Source: Parabacteroides distasonis ATCC 8503 (GTDB taxonomy: Bacteria; Bacteroidota; Bacteroidia; Bacteroidales; Tannerellaceae). From it: a stretch of 64,000 bases of DNA. The notes below the pieces were generated by a model. The model was not told the origin of the DNA. It worked only from the letters and a program-made list of their open reading frames with translations, and searched no databases. Where the stretch lies: positions 4,466,501 to 4,530,500 of the forward strand of contig NC_009615.1 in the NCBI RefSeq assembly GCF_000012845.1, given 5' to 3'. Positions 36,101 through 43,125 of this stretch are shown here, piece by piece. Positions within the stretch are counted from its first letter, which is position 1; each line of letters begins with the position of its first letter. A program made the position numbers and the translations under genes.

Positions 36101-36472
36101 AACGACTACCTCGTCTAGATTTTGGGTGTCTTCCTTTAAGGTAATGTTCATGACGTTCCCGCTTGCAGGTGTTTGTTGAGTTACGTACCCGATGTAAGAG
36201 ATGACCAGAATGGCATTCGGCTCTACTTCTAATACGTATTTACCATCCAGATCGGTGATCGTTCCGTTCGTGGTACCCTTTACGACTACGTTAACACCTA
36301 ATAGGGGCTCTCCTTTAGCGTCGGTGATCGTACCCGTTATTTTCCGGGATTGTTGCGTAACGGAGGTTTCCGCTTTTAATACGGAACTTTGCGGTATGAT
36401 AGCACCGCCTGCCAACATAAAGCATAAAGCTAGTCCCAGCCTGCTTCTAAAGATCGCATGTCTGTGTTTCAT
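33146..36472 (-). CDS. SusC/RagA-type TonB-linked outer membrane protein
   Basis: An 1108-residue SusC importer, with signal sequence, carboxypeptidase-regulatory-like domain (GTTNGTITDLDGKYVLEV), TonB box region VVVGYGTQQKKDITGSV, plug block MVRIRGINSIND and a large barrel. I start at 36472 because the extra upstream codons of the open frame lack signal-like sequence and the KHRHAIFRSRLG start is typical for SusC. The gene faces a 396-bp divergent region with repeats and a hairpin. There are no degradation enzymes beside it. Confidence 0.95.
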   Translation of the reverse strand: MKHRHAIFRSRLGLALCFMLAGGAIIPQSSVLKAETSVTQQSRKITGTITDAKGEPLLGVNVVVKGTTNGTITDLDGKYVLEVEPNAILVISYIGYVTQQTPASGNVMNITLKEDTQNLDEVVVVGYGTQQKKDITGSVAVIDTEELLASSGSSATQQLQGKAAGVNIGTSGAPGSATMVRIRGINSINDNGPLYVIDGVSTRDQDLSSINPNDIESMQVLKDASSAAIYGAQAANGVILITTKKGTKTGQPRLTYDGYYGFSKTGKRYDVLNAYDRIDVEWQASKNNLDLTGASANGELPYHQQFGSTSDSWVNHLPNYMTVTGAGGSTSIDPSDYDQANNVVYAPVGDTNWWDEISQLGWMQNHQLSLSGGTDKGQYTMSMNYFDQQGTAIESYFTRYQARANSSYNVRPWLRFGENLTYSFSKNNGLSFSGTESNIYSWTYRASPYVPVYDYAGNYAGSLFAGTGNFQNPVAIHERNKDNYATTQRVFGNVYGEADLWTGLTFKTNFGIDYRNDYSYSMTKNNPEFSESGGQNNFYESNYFNYRWVWTNTLYFSRTFNEIHSLNILLGTEAIRDGLGRSLNARRYNYLFEDNTNTYTLDMGENNSQRTNSSTYNGEFALFGMFARADYGYKDKYLLTGIIRRDGVSRFSESNRYGVFPSISAGWRMSEEAFMEPSRDWLDDLKIRAGYGVTGNSEIPVATNFANLFTTSTSYTNYDMTGANNSETTGFRLSTYGNTDTKWEMTKMVNLGLDATFQNGKLSGSFEWYTKKTSNMLIQAAYTSMAGESGSPYINFGDIKNTGFDFMFNYRDRKGDWAWDLSLNLSHYKNEVLKLAEADDYSLWASGTRIEGYVTRTTKGHAVSEFWGLKQNGFYESVADVMATKPFGQSDITEADAAAYVGRFRFEDLNGDGKLDDSDRTFIGSPHPDLTGGLNATLTWKNWDFTMFWNFSIGNDLYNNTKYFTDFWTFNGNKSSRLRDQSWTLNGDNSNAILPMLNTEDNYSGAYSSSYYVEDASFLRLKNLVLGYSLPKELLKKAGIQNLRLYLQAENILTITGYTGLDPEFTNAYLRQSDSDNDGAGRVDLKRGVDMGGWPTTMRFLLGVNFTF

Positions 36473-36548
36473 AATAAAATAGGTTAATAAAGTATAGTAA
36501 ACTAGGTTCAATATTAAAGTTTGTTTAGAGTCTGAGCAATAAAAGTCA

Positions 36549-36611
36549 GTGAATGGGCGGATTTATTCTGTGAAATCGTGTTTTTTATCGGTGAACAACT
36601 TTTGATAGAAT
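36549..36611. repeat. 21-nt tandem array A, three units
   Basis: Units start at 36549, 36570 and 36591, each beginning GTGAA and containing a T-rich stretch near the end. The first unit matches the first unit of array B in 18 of 21 bases (shared GCGGATTTATTC). Confidence 0.65.
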
Positions 36612-36640
36612 CCGATTGTTTTCTGATGGGGATAAATGAG

Positions 36641-36665
36641 AAAGGGCACCCGAAAGTGCCCTTTT
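36641..36665. terminator. hairpin terminator in the divergent region
   Basis: AAAGGGCAC pairs with GTGCCCTTT around a six-base loop; the plus strand continues TTTTCC and the minus strand TTTCTC. It lies upstream of both flanking genes, so it must end an unrecognised transcript or attenuate the SusC leader. Confidence 0.65.
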
Positions 36666-36778
36666 CCTTAATGTTTACCTATTCTGCCGGTCTGTATGAT
36701 GAACCGGATTGTTATGGCTTTCACAAGTTCTAACAGTGCAAATGTAAATCAAGGGAAAAACTTAGGAAAATATAATCT

Positions 36779-36841
36779 GTGAACGAGCGGATTTATTCAA
36801 CGAACAGGGTTTTTTGTTCGGTAAACTTTCCGTAAGTTCGC
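36779..36841. repeat. 21-nt tandem array B, three units
   Basis: Units start at 36779, 36800 and 36821 (GTGAA, ACGAA, GTAAA) with the same T-rich second half as array A. The right end overlaps the probable promoter of the GroES-like gene. Confidence 0.6.
36832..36839 (+). promoter_or_regulatory. putative -7 element for GroES-like gene
   Basis: TAAGTTCG fits TAnnTTCG and lies 30 bases before the ATG at 36869. It overlaps the last unit of array B. Confidence 0.35.
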
Positions 36842-36868
36842 GAAATAAAAATTTAACATCTTATAATC

Positions 36869-37255
36869 ATGCAACTATCCATAGATCAAAAAGACATCGA
36901 TAAATTCCTGATGATAGGCGATAAAGTATTGATTAAGCCTAAGAATCCACAGAGCCAGACGAAGACCGGATTGTATCTGCCTCCCTCGGTTCAACAAGGG
37001 GAGAAGATACAAGCGGGTTATATCATAAAGACGGGGCCCGGATATCCGTTGCCTTCTCAATCTGAGGAGCATGAGGTCTGGGAGAAAAAGAAAGGGGAGG
37101 AGGTGCAATACTTGCCGCTTCAAGCCCGTGAAGGTGATTTGGCTGTCTATTTGCAGAATGCCGCTTACGAGATCAATTTTAATGACGAAAAGTTCTTGAT
37201 TGTCCCTCATTCCGCTATTTTGATGTTAGTGCGTGATGAAGGTTTGTTTGAATAA
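36869..37255 (+). CDS. GroES-like co-chaperonin family protein
   Basis: A 128-residue protein that starts like GroES: a mobile-loop-like region after FLMIGDKVLIKPKNPQSQTKTGLYLPP, then AGYIIKTGPG and, near the end, the dome/core end EKFLIVPHSAILMLV. True GroES is about 90-97 residues; this one has a ~25-residue charged insertion (SEEHEVWEKKKGEEVQYLPL) and no groEL next to it. It is probably a paralogue with a specialised role. Its gene is separate from the following reductase, which has its own promoter. Confidence 0.82.
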   Translation: MQLSIDQKDIDKFLMIGDKVLIKPKNPQSQTKTGLYLPPSVQQGEKIQAGYIIKTGPGYPLPSQSEEHEVWEKKKGEEVQYLPLQAREGDLAVYLQNAAYEINFNDEKFLIVPHSAILMLVRDEGLFE

Positions 37256-37299
37256 AGCCTTTTGTTAAGGAAAATAGGGCTATATTCACTTTTTTATCT

Positions 37300-37307
37300 T
37301 ATTTTTG
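37300..37307 (+). promoter_or_regulatory. putative -7 element for Nfn-type operon
   Basis: TATTTTTG is a full match to TAnnTTTG and lies 40 bases before the start at 37347, which supports that ATG over an earlier one. Confidence 0.5.
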
Positions 37308-37346
37308 CCAGCAAAACAAGACAAACTATCAACAGTAGCGATTATA

Positions 37347-38144
37347 ATGAATAAGATTGTAAGTAAAGAACATTTCTCAGCCAACGTGGTGAAGCTGGAA
37401 GTCGAGGCTCCTTTGATCGCCCGCTCCCGCAAGGCCGGTCACTTCGTGATCGTGAAGGTTGGCGATAAAGGCGAACGTATACCTCTTACCATTGCCGGGG
37501 CGGATACCGAGAAAGGTACCATCACCTTGGTGATCCAAGCGGTAGGCGGCTCATCCCGTAAGATCTGTGAATTGAACGAGGGTGACTATATCACGGATGT
37601 GGTGGGTCCGTTAGGGCAGGCTACCCATATCGAGAAGGTTGGAACGGTTGTTTGTGCCGGTGGTGGCGTAGGTGTCGCTCCGTTGTTGCCGATCGTGGAG
37701 GCTTTCCATAAGGCGGGAAACCGTGTGATCGTCGTATTGGCGGCCCGTACCAAGGACTTGGTGATCCTTGAGGAGCAGATGCGCCAAAACTCGGATGAGG
37801 TAATTATCATGACCGATGACGGATCGTATGGTACGAAAGGCTTGGTGACGAATGGCGTGGAGAGCGTGATCAACCGGGAGAGGGTGGATTTATGCGTTAC
37901 GATCGGTCCGGCTATTATGATGAAATTCGTTTCCGCTCTTACAAAGAAATACGAGATTCCTACCGTAGCTTCCTTGAATACGATCATGGTGGACGGAACG
38001 GGTATGTGCGGAGCTTGCCGGATCACGGTAGGCGGGAAGACCAAGTTCGTTTGTGTGGACGGACCGGAGTTCGATGCTCATCAAGTGGATTTTGATGAGA
38101 TGATCATGCGTCTCGGCGCTTATAAGGATATAGAGAAGAAATAA
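37347..38144 (+). CDS. ferredoxin:NADP oxidoreductase FAD/NAD-binding subunit (NfnA-like)
   Basis: A 265-residue FAD/NAD(P)-binding protein of the dihydroorotate dehydrogenase electron-transfer/sulfide dehydrogenase type. It has the FAD block RIPLTIAGAD, the nucleotide site VCAGGGVGVAPLLPI and near the end a Cys set DGTGMCGACRITV with a later C in KFVCVDGPEFD, which binds a [2Fe-2S] cluster in the family. I start at 37347 because the open frame upstream carries the promoter. With the next gene it forms the two-subunit complex that balances NADH, NADPH and ferredoxin in anaerobes. Confidence 0.9.
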   Translation: MNKIVSKEHFSANVVKLEVEAPLIARSRKAGHFVIVKVGDKGERIPLTIAGADTEKGTITLVIQAVGGSSRKICELNEGDYITDVVGPLGQATHIEKVGTVVCAGGGVGVAPLLPIVEAFHKAGNRVIVVLAARTKDLVILEEQMRQNSDEVIIMTDDGSYGTKGLVTNGVESVINRERVDLCVTIGPAIMMKFVSALTKKYEIPTVASLNTIMVDGTGMCGACRITVGGKTKFVCVDGPEFDAHQVDFDEMIMRLGAYKDIEKK

Positions 38145-38164
38145 CGAAACCACGTAATTGAATC

Positions 38165-39640
38165 ATGACAACAGAAGAATTAATCGCTGCTCGTCGTGCC
38201 GAACCTTGGCGGGAGGCACTTCGCAGAAGCAAGAAAAATAAAGAACGTGCGGATATCCCCCGTGTGAAGATGAACGAGTTGGACCCGGAATACCGGAGTC
38301 GTACCCGTTTGGAGGAAGTTAACTTAGGCTTGACAAAAGAACAGGCCATGCAAGAGGCCGAGCGCTGTTTGGATTGTCCGAATCCTACTTGTATGCAGGG
38401 ATGTCCGGTAAATATCAATATACCTACTTTTATCAAGAATATCGAGCGTGGGGAATTCTTGGAGGCCGCTAAGACCTTGAAAGAGACAAGTGCCCTGCCC
38501 GCTGTTTGCGGTCGTGTCTGTCCGCAGGAGAAACAATGCGAGAGCAAGTGTATCCATTTGAAAATGGGTAAGGAAGCGGTTGCCATTGGCTACTTGGAGC
38601 GTTTCGCCGCTGATTACGAACGTGAGAGCGGTAATATCTCGGTTCCGGAGATCGCGGAGAAGAACGGTATCAAGATTGCCGTGGTAGGTTCCGGTCCTGC
38701 CGGATTGTCTTTTGCCGGAGATATGGCGAAGCGTGGATATGATGTGACTGTGTTCGAGGCATTGCATGAGATCGGTGGTGTATTGAAATATGGTATCCCG
38801 GAGTTCCGCCTACCGAATAAGATCGTGGACGTGGAGATTGATGGTCTTCGGAAGATGGGCGTACAGTTTGAGAAAGATTGTATCGTGGGCAAGACGATCA
38901 GTTATGATGATTTGCATGCGGATGGCTTTAAGGGCGTGTTTGTGGCAAGTGGCGCCGGTCTGCCTAACTTTATGAACATTCCGGGTGAGAACTTTGTGGG
39001 CGTGATGTCGTCCAACGAGTATTTGACCCGTGTAAACTTAATGGATGCGGCGAATCCGGAAAGTGATACGCCGGTGCTACAAGGAAAGAAGGTGGCCGTG
39101 ATCGGTGGAGGAAATACCGCTATGGACTCTGTCCGTACCGCTCGTCGTCTGGGTGCTGAGCGTGCTATGATCGTCTACCGTCGTAGCGAGGAGGAGATGC
39201 CTGCCCGTCTGGAAGAGGTGAAACATGCGAAGGAAGAAGGTGTGGAGTTCTTGACGCTTCATAATCCGATTGAATATATAGGTGATGAAAGAGGCCGTGT
39301 GAAACAGATGCGTTTGCAGAAGATGGAATTGGGCGAGCCGGATGCCTCTGGTCGCCGTCGTCCGGTACCTATCGAGGGCGCTATCGAAACAATTGATGTG
39401 GATGAGGTGATCGTTAGCGTCGGTGTATCTCCGAATCCATTAATACCCCGTGCCTTTGGAGGCTTGGAGGTGAGCAAGAAGGGTACGATCGTAGTGGAGG
39501 AAGACAGTATGCGTTCCGCTTTAGGCGATGTGTATGCCGGTGGTGACATCGTTCGTGGTGGAGCTACCGTGATTCTGGCGATGGGAGACGGTCGTAAGGC
39601 CGCCGCCGCTATGGATGCGGACTTAAAAGGAAAAGTATAA
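38165..39640 (+). CDS. glutamate synthase small-subunit-like flavoprotein (NfnB-like)
   Basis: A 491-residue flavoprotein, also annotated gltA or sudA in related genomes. The N-terminal part has two Fe-S cysteine groups (CLDCPNPTCMQGCP and CGRVCPQEKQCESKC), then FAD site VVGSGPAGLSFAGD and NADP site VIGGGNTAMDSVRTARRLGA. No large glutamate synthase subunit is adjacent; together with the upstream NfnA-like gene 20 bases away this points to a ferredoxin-NADP oxidoreductase and not to glutamate synthesis. That functional choice is inference from the pairing. Confidence 0.9.
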   Translation: MTTEELIAARRAEPWREALRRSKKNKERADIPRVKMNELDPEYRSRTRLEEVNLGLTKEQAMQEAERCLDCPNPTCMQGCPVNINIPTFIKNIERGEFLEAAKTLKETSALPAVCGRVCPQEKQCESKCIHLKMGKEAVAIGYLERFAADYERESGNISVPEIAEKNGIKIAVVGSGPAGLSFAGDMAKRGYDVTVFEALHEIGGVLKYGIPEFRLPNKIVDVEIDGLRKMGVQFEKDCIVGKTISYDDLHADGFKGVFVASGAGLPNFMNIPGENFVGVMSSNEYLTRVNLMDAANPESDTPVLQGKKVAVIGGGNTAMDSVRTARRLGAERAMIVYRRSEEEMPARLEEVKHAKEEGVEFLTLHNPIEYIGDERGRVKQMRLQKMELGEPDASGRRRPVPIEGAIETIDVDEVIVSVGVSPNPLIPRAFGGLEVSKKGTIVVEEDSMRSALGDVYAGGDIVRGGATVILAMGDGRKAAAAMDADLKGKV

Positions 39641-39662
39641 TATCTATTAATTCAATAAGGAA

Positions 39663-39694
39663 AGACGGGTTGTTTAAACGATCCGTCTTTTTTC
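39663..39694 (+). terminator. intrinsic terminator of Nfn-type operon
   Basis: AGACGG (39663-39668) pairs with CCGTCT (39683-39688), with a self-complementary GTTTAAAC in the loop and a T-rich tail after it. It begins 23 bases after the stop. Confidence 0.75.
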
Positions 39695-39727
39695 TTTTAT
39701 CGTGATACGGAGATTTATGTTTATTAT

Positions 39728-40123
39728 CTATAAGACTAATTCTTGAAATAATCTCTCAAATGTCTGTTCTAGATCGTTGGAAAAACCGGGATGTGGACGT
39801 GAGGTTTGGATAGAGGCACTTCTTATGGCGGTAAGCCAACGAAAGCGCTCTGGAATATCTAGGCTAGCTATAGGGCCTCCATCCTTGGCGCCGGAACATA
39901 TCTTATCGAAAACGTGGAGATTGGCGCACAAAGATTCTTTATCTATATCTGATGTGAACAGACGAAGTTTCTTCTCGTCTACATGATAGCGAGCCTTGAT
40001 GAATTTAGGCCGTTTACAGAACATGATAAGGCCTACATTGATAAACTCCTCCCGTTCGATTTTCGGTACGATACGGATTACGGCATATTCATATAAGTGT
40101 TTGTCTTGCATGTCGAGCTTCAT
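39728..40123 (-). CDS. DUF3037-like protein
   Basis: A 131-residue protein with the DUF3037 start YEYAVIRIVPKIEREEFINVGLIMFC. There is no known activity. Its start overlaps the end of the HipA-like gene by 35 bases, so the pair is translated together; the same pairing recurs in many bacteria (from general knowledge) and suggests that it is the partner of the kinase. Operon direction and overlap are like a two-part toxin-antitoxin or regulatory module, but no DNA-binding motif is visible. Confidence 0.82.
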   Translation of the reverse strand: MKLDMQDKHLYEYAVIRIVPKIEREEFINVGLIMFCKRPKFIKARYHVDEKKLRLFTSDIDKESLCANLHVFDKICSGAKDGGPIASLDIPERFRWLTAIRSASIQTSRPHPGFSNDLEQTFERLFQELVL

Positions 40124-40871
40124 TTATAAACGTGTCAGAATGGGCGATTCGGTCAATTAAGAACCGGATATATACATCACGTATCTCTTGAGGCGTACCG
40201 GGACTATCGTTCCAATGCAACCAATCGTCGGGTACTAGACCTACGATCTCACGAATTTTCTCTTCCGTTAAGATACGTTTGAAATCCTTGTCTACTTCCT
40301 CCAGCAGCGTCGCTTGTAGCAATAATACATGATCCTTGATATGGATGAAAGGGCCGATCGCATGTTTTTGCCAATTTACCCATGAGAAATGGAAAAATAA
40401 GGAAGCTCCATGATCGATGAGCCAAAGTTCTTTATTCCATATCAACATATTCGTATTCCGGACCGTGCGGTCTATATTTGTCAAAAGAGCATCGAGCCAT
40501 ACGACTTGTGAGGCGAGTTTGGGATCTACACGATTGACTACCGGATCGAAAGTCAAGGCTCCGGATAAAAAATGTAATCCCAGATTGAGCCCTTGACTTG
40601 CTTGTAGTAAGTCTTGTATCTCCTCGTCACCTTCCGACCGCCCGAAAGCCTCGTCAAGATTCAGGAAGACCAATTCCGGTACATGGAAACCCAAGCAACG
40701 AGCGATCTCACCTCCGATCAACTCGGCTATCAAGGCTTTTGTCCCATGTCCGGCTCCCCGGAACTTAACGACATATTTAAACTCATCGTCCGCCTCCGCT
40801 AAAGCAGGCAATGATCCGCCTTCCCGCAGAGGCATGATATATCGGGTAACATTCGCTGTACGTAATTCCAT
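40089..40871 (-). CDS. HipA-like kinase
   Basis: A 260-residue protein of the short HipA type. YVVKFRGAGHGTKAL resembles the HipA nucleotide-binding loop, with a Lys; LLTNIDRTVRNTNML is the catalytic loop with D and N; and LWLIDHGASL is the metal-binding DxG-like block. HipA kinases phosphorylate proteins (for example GltX) and can cause dormancy; here the HipB-type partner is absent and a DUF3037 gene overlaps the 3' end. The frame is open upstream through the tRNA genes, but those codons are shadows; I start at the ATG at 40871. Confidence 0.85.
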   Translation of the reverse strand: MELRTANVTRYIMPLREGGSLPALAEADDEFKYVVKFRGAGHGTKALIAELIGGEIARCLGFHVPELVFLNLDEAFGRSEGDEEIQDLLQASQGLNLGLHFLSGALTFDPVVNRVDPKLASQVVWLDALLTNIDRTVRNTNMLIWNKELWLIDHGASLFFHFSWVNWQKHAIGPFIHIKDHVLLLQATLLEEVDKDFKRILTEEKIREIVGLVPDDWLHWNDSPGTPQEIRDVYIRFLIDRIAHSDTFINEARHARQTLI

Positions 40872-40916
40872 AACCCTCACTTTAATTGAAGATAAAGATA
40901 CGATTATATTTTGGAA

Positions 40917-40956
40917 ATAAAAAGCCCCGCTATTCTTTCGAACAGCGAGGCCTTTT
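40917..40956 (-). terminator. intrinsic terminator of the tRNA operon
   Basis: On the minus strand GCCTCGCT pairs with AGCGGGGC around an 11-base loop and is followed by CTTTTTATTT. It lies just after the last tRNA gene and before the HipA-like gene. Confidence 0.75.
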
Positions 40957-40963
40957 GGAAGCG

Positions 40964-41036
40964 AGCGGAAGACGGGACTCGAACCCGCGACCCTAACCTT
41001 GGCAAGGTTATGCTCTACCAACTGAGCTACTTCCGC
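40964..41036 (-). tRNA. tRNA-Gly (GCC)
   Basis: A 73-base minus-strand gene with acceptor GCGGAAG/CTTCCGC, D-arm AGCTCAGTTGGTAGAGC, anticodon loop giving GCC and T-arm GGGTTCGAGTCCC. CCA is not encoded. It is the third gene of the operon and identical to the copy at 41160. Confidence 0.97.
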
Positions 41037-41051
41037 AATTAAATTAGATCG

Positions 41052-41136
41052 TACTCGAAGCGGGACTTGAACCCGCACAGCCGCAATGGCCAAAGGATTT
41101 TAAGTCCTTCGTGTCTACCGATTCCACCATTCGAGC
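41052..41136 (-). tRNA. tRNA-Leu (TAA)
   Basis: An 85-base minus-strand gene with acceptor GCTCGAA paired to TTCGAGT (first pair G-U), a long variable arm (TGGCCATTGCGGCT region), anticodon TAA within ACTTAAAATC and T-arm GGGTTCAAGTCCC. The extra arm is typical for class II tRNA-Leu. Confidence 0.96.
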
Positions 41137-41159
41137 ATCCACCTCTTCTCTAAGAGTTG

Positions 41160-41232
41160 AGCGGAAGACGGGACTCGAACCCGCGACCCTAACCTTGGCA
41201 AGGTTATGCTCTACCAACTGAGCTACTTCCGC
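41160..41232 (-). tRNA. tRNA-Gly (GCC)
   Basis: The first gene of the operon after the promoter, 73 bases, and identical over its full length to the tRNA-Gly at 40964. Confidence 0.97.
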
Positions 41233-41257
41233 ATTGTTTGTTTCTCTTTTGCGAGTG

Positions 41258-41288
41258 CAAAGGTAGTACAAATATTTATACTACCAAA
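41258..41288 (-). promoter_or_regulatory. sigma-ABfr type promoter of tRNA operon
   Basis: On the minus strand TTTG (complement of 41285-41288) and TACCTTTG (complement of 41258-41265) are separated by exactly 19 bases. Both boxes match the Bacteroidetes housekeeping consensus. It is the clearest promoter of the window and lies 26 bases before the first tRNA. Confidence 0.8.
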
Positions 41289-41305
41289 CATTTCCGGTGA
41301 AAAAT

Positions 41306-41779
41306 TTAATTATGGATGTAAATTTTATTACCGTTTGTATCGACGACATATTGTTTGAGGGCTTGTTTCTCCTCAGCGCAAGGCCCTTCCACCGGGTTGC
41401 CGATACCGTTTAAAAGTTCAAATTTACTACCGCATTTCGGGCAGATGGCGTATACGGCGGATTCGTCCACCTCTACGATGACATTAGCGGATGCCTCATG
41501 AGGACAAGCGGCATCGAACGCAAAGAATGCACCGGTTCCGTTACTGGACAATCCATGATAGACCAATACGCCTCCAAAACCTGTTTGCTCACGATCTTGA
41601 TCTATATTTGCTTGTGTGTAGATCTTGTAAGCTTGTATTGCATTTAACGCCTTATCTTGATAAGTGAGGTCCAATTCTAGACTAACGATACGATAGGGAA
41701 TACGAGTCTCTATCGTATCTGCGCAAGATAATAGCGTAAACAAGATCAAAAGTGGAAATATCCGTCTTATCTTATCCAT
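41306..41779 (-). CDS. Rieske-like lipoprotein with atypical ligand set
   Basis: A 157-residue lipoprotein (lipobox LLSC, C19). The C-terminal half has a Rieske-type arrangement, with AACPHEAS (C92, H94) and CPKCGSKFELLNG (C113, C116). A normal Rieske cluster uses C-x-H and C-x-x-H; here the fourth ligand is Cys, giving three Cys and one His. The protein could still bind a [2Fe-2S] cluster or Zn. It overlaps the argH stop by eight bases and is the last gene of that operon. Confidence 0.8.
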   Translation of the reverse strand: MDKIRRIFPLLILFTLLSCADTIETRIPYRIVSLELDLTYQDKALNAIQAYKIYTQANIDQDREQTGFGGVLVYHGLSSNGTGAFFAFDAACPHEASANVIVEVDESAVYAICPKCGSKFELLNGIGNPVEGPCAEEKQALKQYVVDTNGNKIYIHN

Positions 41780-43112
41780 GGATCAATTTCTTTTCAGCCT
41801 CGTTCATCCGTTCGAAAGAGAAAGAACCTATCACACTACGCATCATGGCGGTGATTGATTCATTACATAGATTACCGATACTGCCTTCGTGTGTATGGTT
41901 AACGCTCTTCGAAGGAATGAATTTACCGGCCTCGATATCCAAACCTACTTGCTTATAAGCGTCACGGAAAGGCATTCCGGCCAAGACACGGCGGTTCACT
42001 TCTTCCACGCTAAACAAGAGAGAATATTTATCATCGTCCAATATATGCTCGTTTACTTTCACCTCACGCATCATATGAGTTACCATGCGTAAGCAATCCT
42101 TCAGCTCGTCGAAAGCCGGAAGGAAGACTTCCTTGATGATCTGGAGATCCCGGAAGTAACCGGAAGGAAGATTATTGCTGATCAAGATGATTTGCTGAGG
42201 CAAGCCTTGAAGCTTATTGCATTTGGCACGTGTCAACTCAAATACATCCGGATTCTTCTTATGCGGCATGATACTGGAGCCGGTCGTGAACTGATCCGGC
42301 AGTTTAATGAAGCCAAAGTTCTGGCTATTGAACATACAAGCGTCGAACGCCAACTTGGAGAGCGTAGCGGCGATACCCGCCATAGCGAAAGCTACGGTGC
42401 GTTCCATCTTGCCACGTCCCATCTGGGCGTATACCACATTGTAGTCCAGCGAGTCGAAACCTAATAAATCCGTAGTCATCTGGCGGTTTAGCGGGAAGGA
42501 TGAACCATATCCGGCGGCGGAACCCAGCGGGTTGCGGTTGCAAATACGGTATGCGGCTTGCATAAGTTGCAAATCATCTACCAAGCTCTCCGCATAAGCG
42601 CCGAACCAAAGTCCGAACGAAGAGGGCATGGCTACCTGCAAATGCGTATATCCGGGAAGCAGTACATCCTTGTACCGGTTACTCTGGGAGATCAAAACGT
42701 CGAACAAGCCGGAAACCAACTCAACCAATTCCTGTATTTGCGAACGGGTGAAAAGCTTCAGATCCAATAAGACCTGATCATTACGGGAACGCCCGCTATG
42801 GATCTTCTTGCCCATATCGCCCAAACGACGTGTAAGCATGAGTTCCACTTGCGAGTGCACATCCTCGATGCCTTCCTCGATGATGAATTCTCCACGATCC
42901 GCTACGGCGTATATATTCCGTAATTCTGCTAATAAGACGTTTAGTTCCTCTTTAGTCAACAAACCGATACTTTCCAGCATCGTGATATGCGCCATAGAGC
43001 CTAATACGTCATATTTAGCGAGGTAAAGATCCATCTCACGGTCCTTACCTACCGTGAATATATCTACTTCATGATCTACCTGTACATTTTTTTCCCAAAG
43101 TTTCTGAGCCAT
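41772..43112 (-). CDS. argH: argininosuccinate lyase
   Basis: A 446-residue enzyme that splits argininosuccinate into arginine and fumarate in the last step of arginine synthesis. The fumarase-superfamily signature GSSIMPHKKNPDVFE is intact, as are HSGRSRNDQV and the start block LWEKNVQVDHEVDIFTVG. No other arg genes are nearby. It follows a START-like gene after 13 bases in an operon led by pyrE. Confidence 0.97.
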   Translation of the reverse strand: MAQKLWEKNVQVDHEVDIFTVGKDREMDLYLAKYDVLGSMAHITMLESIGLLTKEELNVLLAELRNIYAVADRGEFIIEEGIEDVHSQVELMLTRRLGDMGKKIHSGRSRNDQVLLDLKLFTRSQIQELVELVSGLFDVLISQSNRYKDVLLPGYTHLQVAMPSSFGLWFGAYAESLVDDLQLMQAAYRICNRNPLGSAAGYGSSFPLNRQMTTDLLGFDSLDYNVVYAQMGRGKMERTVAFAMAGIAATLSKLAFDACMFNSQNFGFIKLPDQFTTGSSIMPHKKNPDVFELTRAKCNKLQGLPQQIILISNNLPSGYFRDLQIIKEVFLPAFDELKDCLRMVTHMMREVKVNEHILDDDKYSLLFSVEEVNRRVLAGMPFRDAYKQVGLDIEAGKFIPSKSVNHTHEGSIGNLCNESITAMMRSVIGSFSFERMNEAEKKLIHG

Positions 43113-43125
43113 AATGAAAAAGGAA

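Larger units (their letters stand above)
36473..36868. other. 396-bp divergent intergenic region with two related 21-nt arrays and a hairpin
   Basis: No protein gene is visible. Two arrays of 21-nt units (36549 and 36779) that resemble each other lie about 230 bases apart and flank a strong hairpin at 36641-36665. A minus-strand -7 like element (TACATTTG, complement of 36739-36746) sits about 80-95 bases before the hairpin, which would allow a short RNA or an attenuated leader for the SusC transcript. A plus-strand -7 like TAAGTTCG lies at 36832. Confidence 0.6.

Noticed and set aside
38165..39640. Glutamate synthase small subunit acting in ammonia assimilation
   Set aside because: No large subunit is adjacent, and the upstream FAD/NAD-binding [2Fe-2S] subunit makes an Nfn-type complex more likely.
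40872..41093. N-terminal extension of the HipA-like gene upstream of 40871
   Set aside because: The open frame runs through the tRNA-Gly gene and its terminator, so it is a shadow; the true start is the ATG at 40871.
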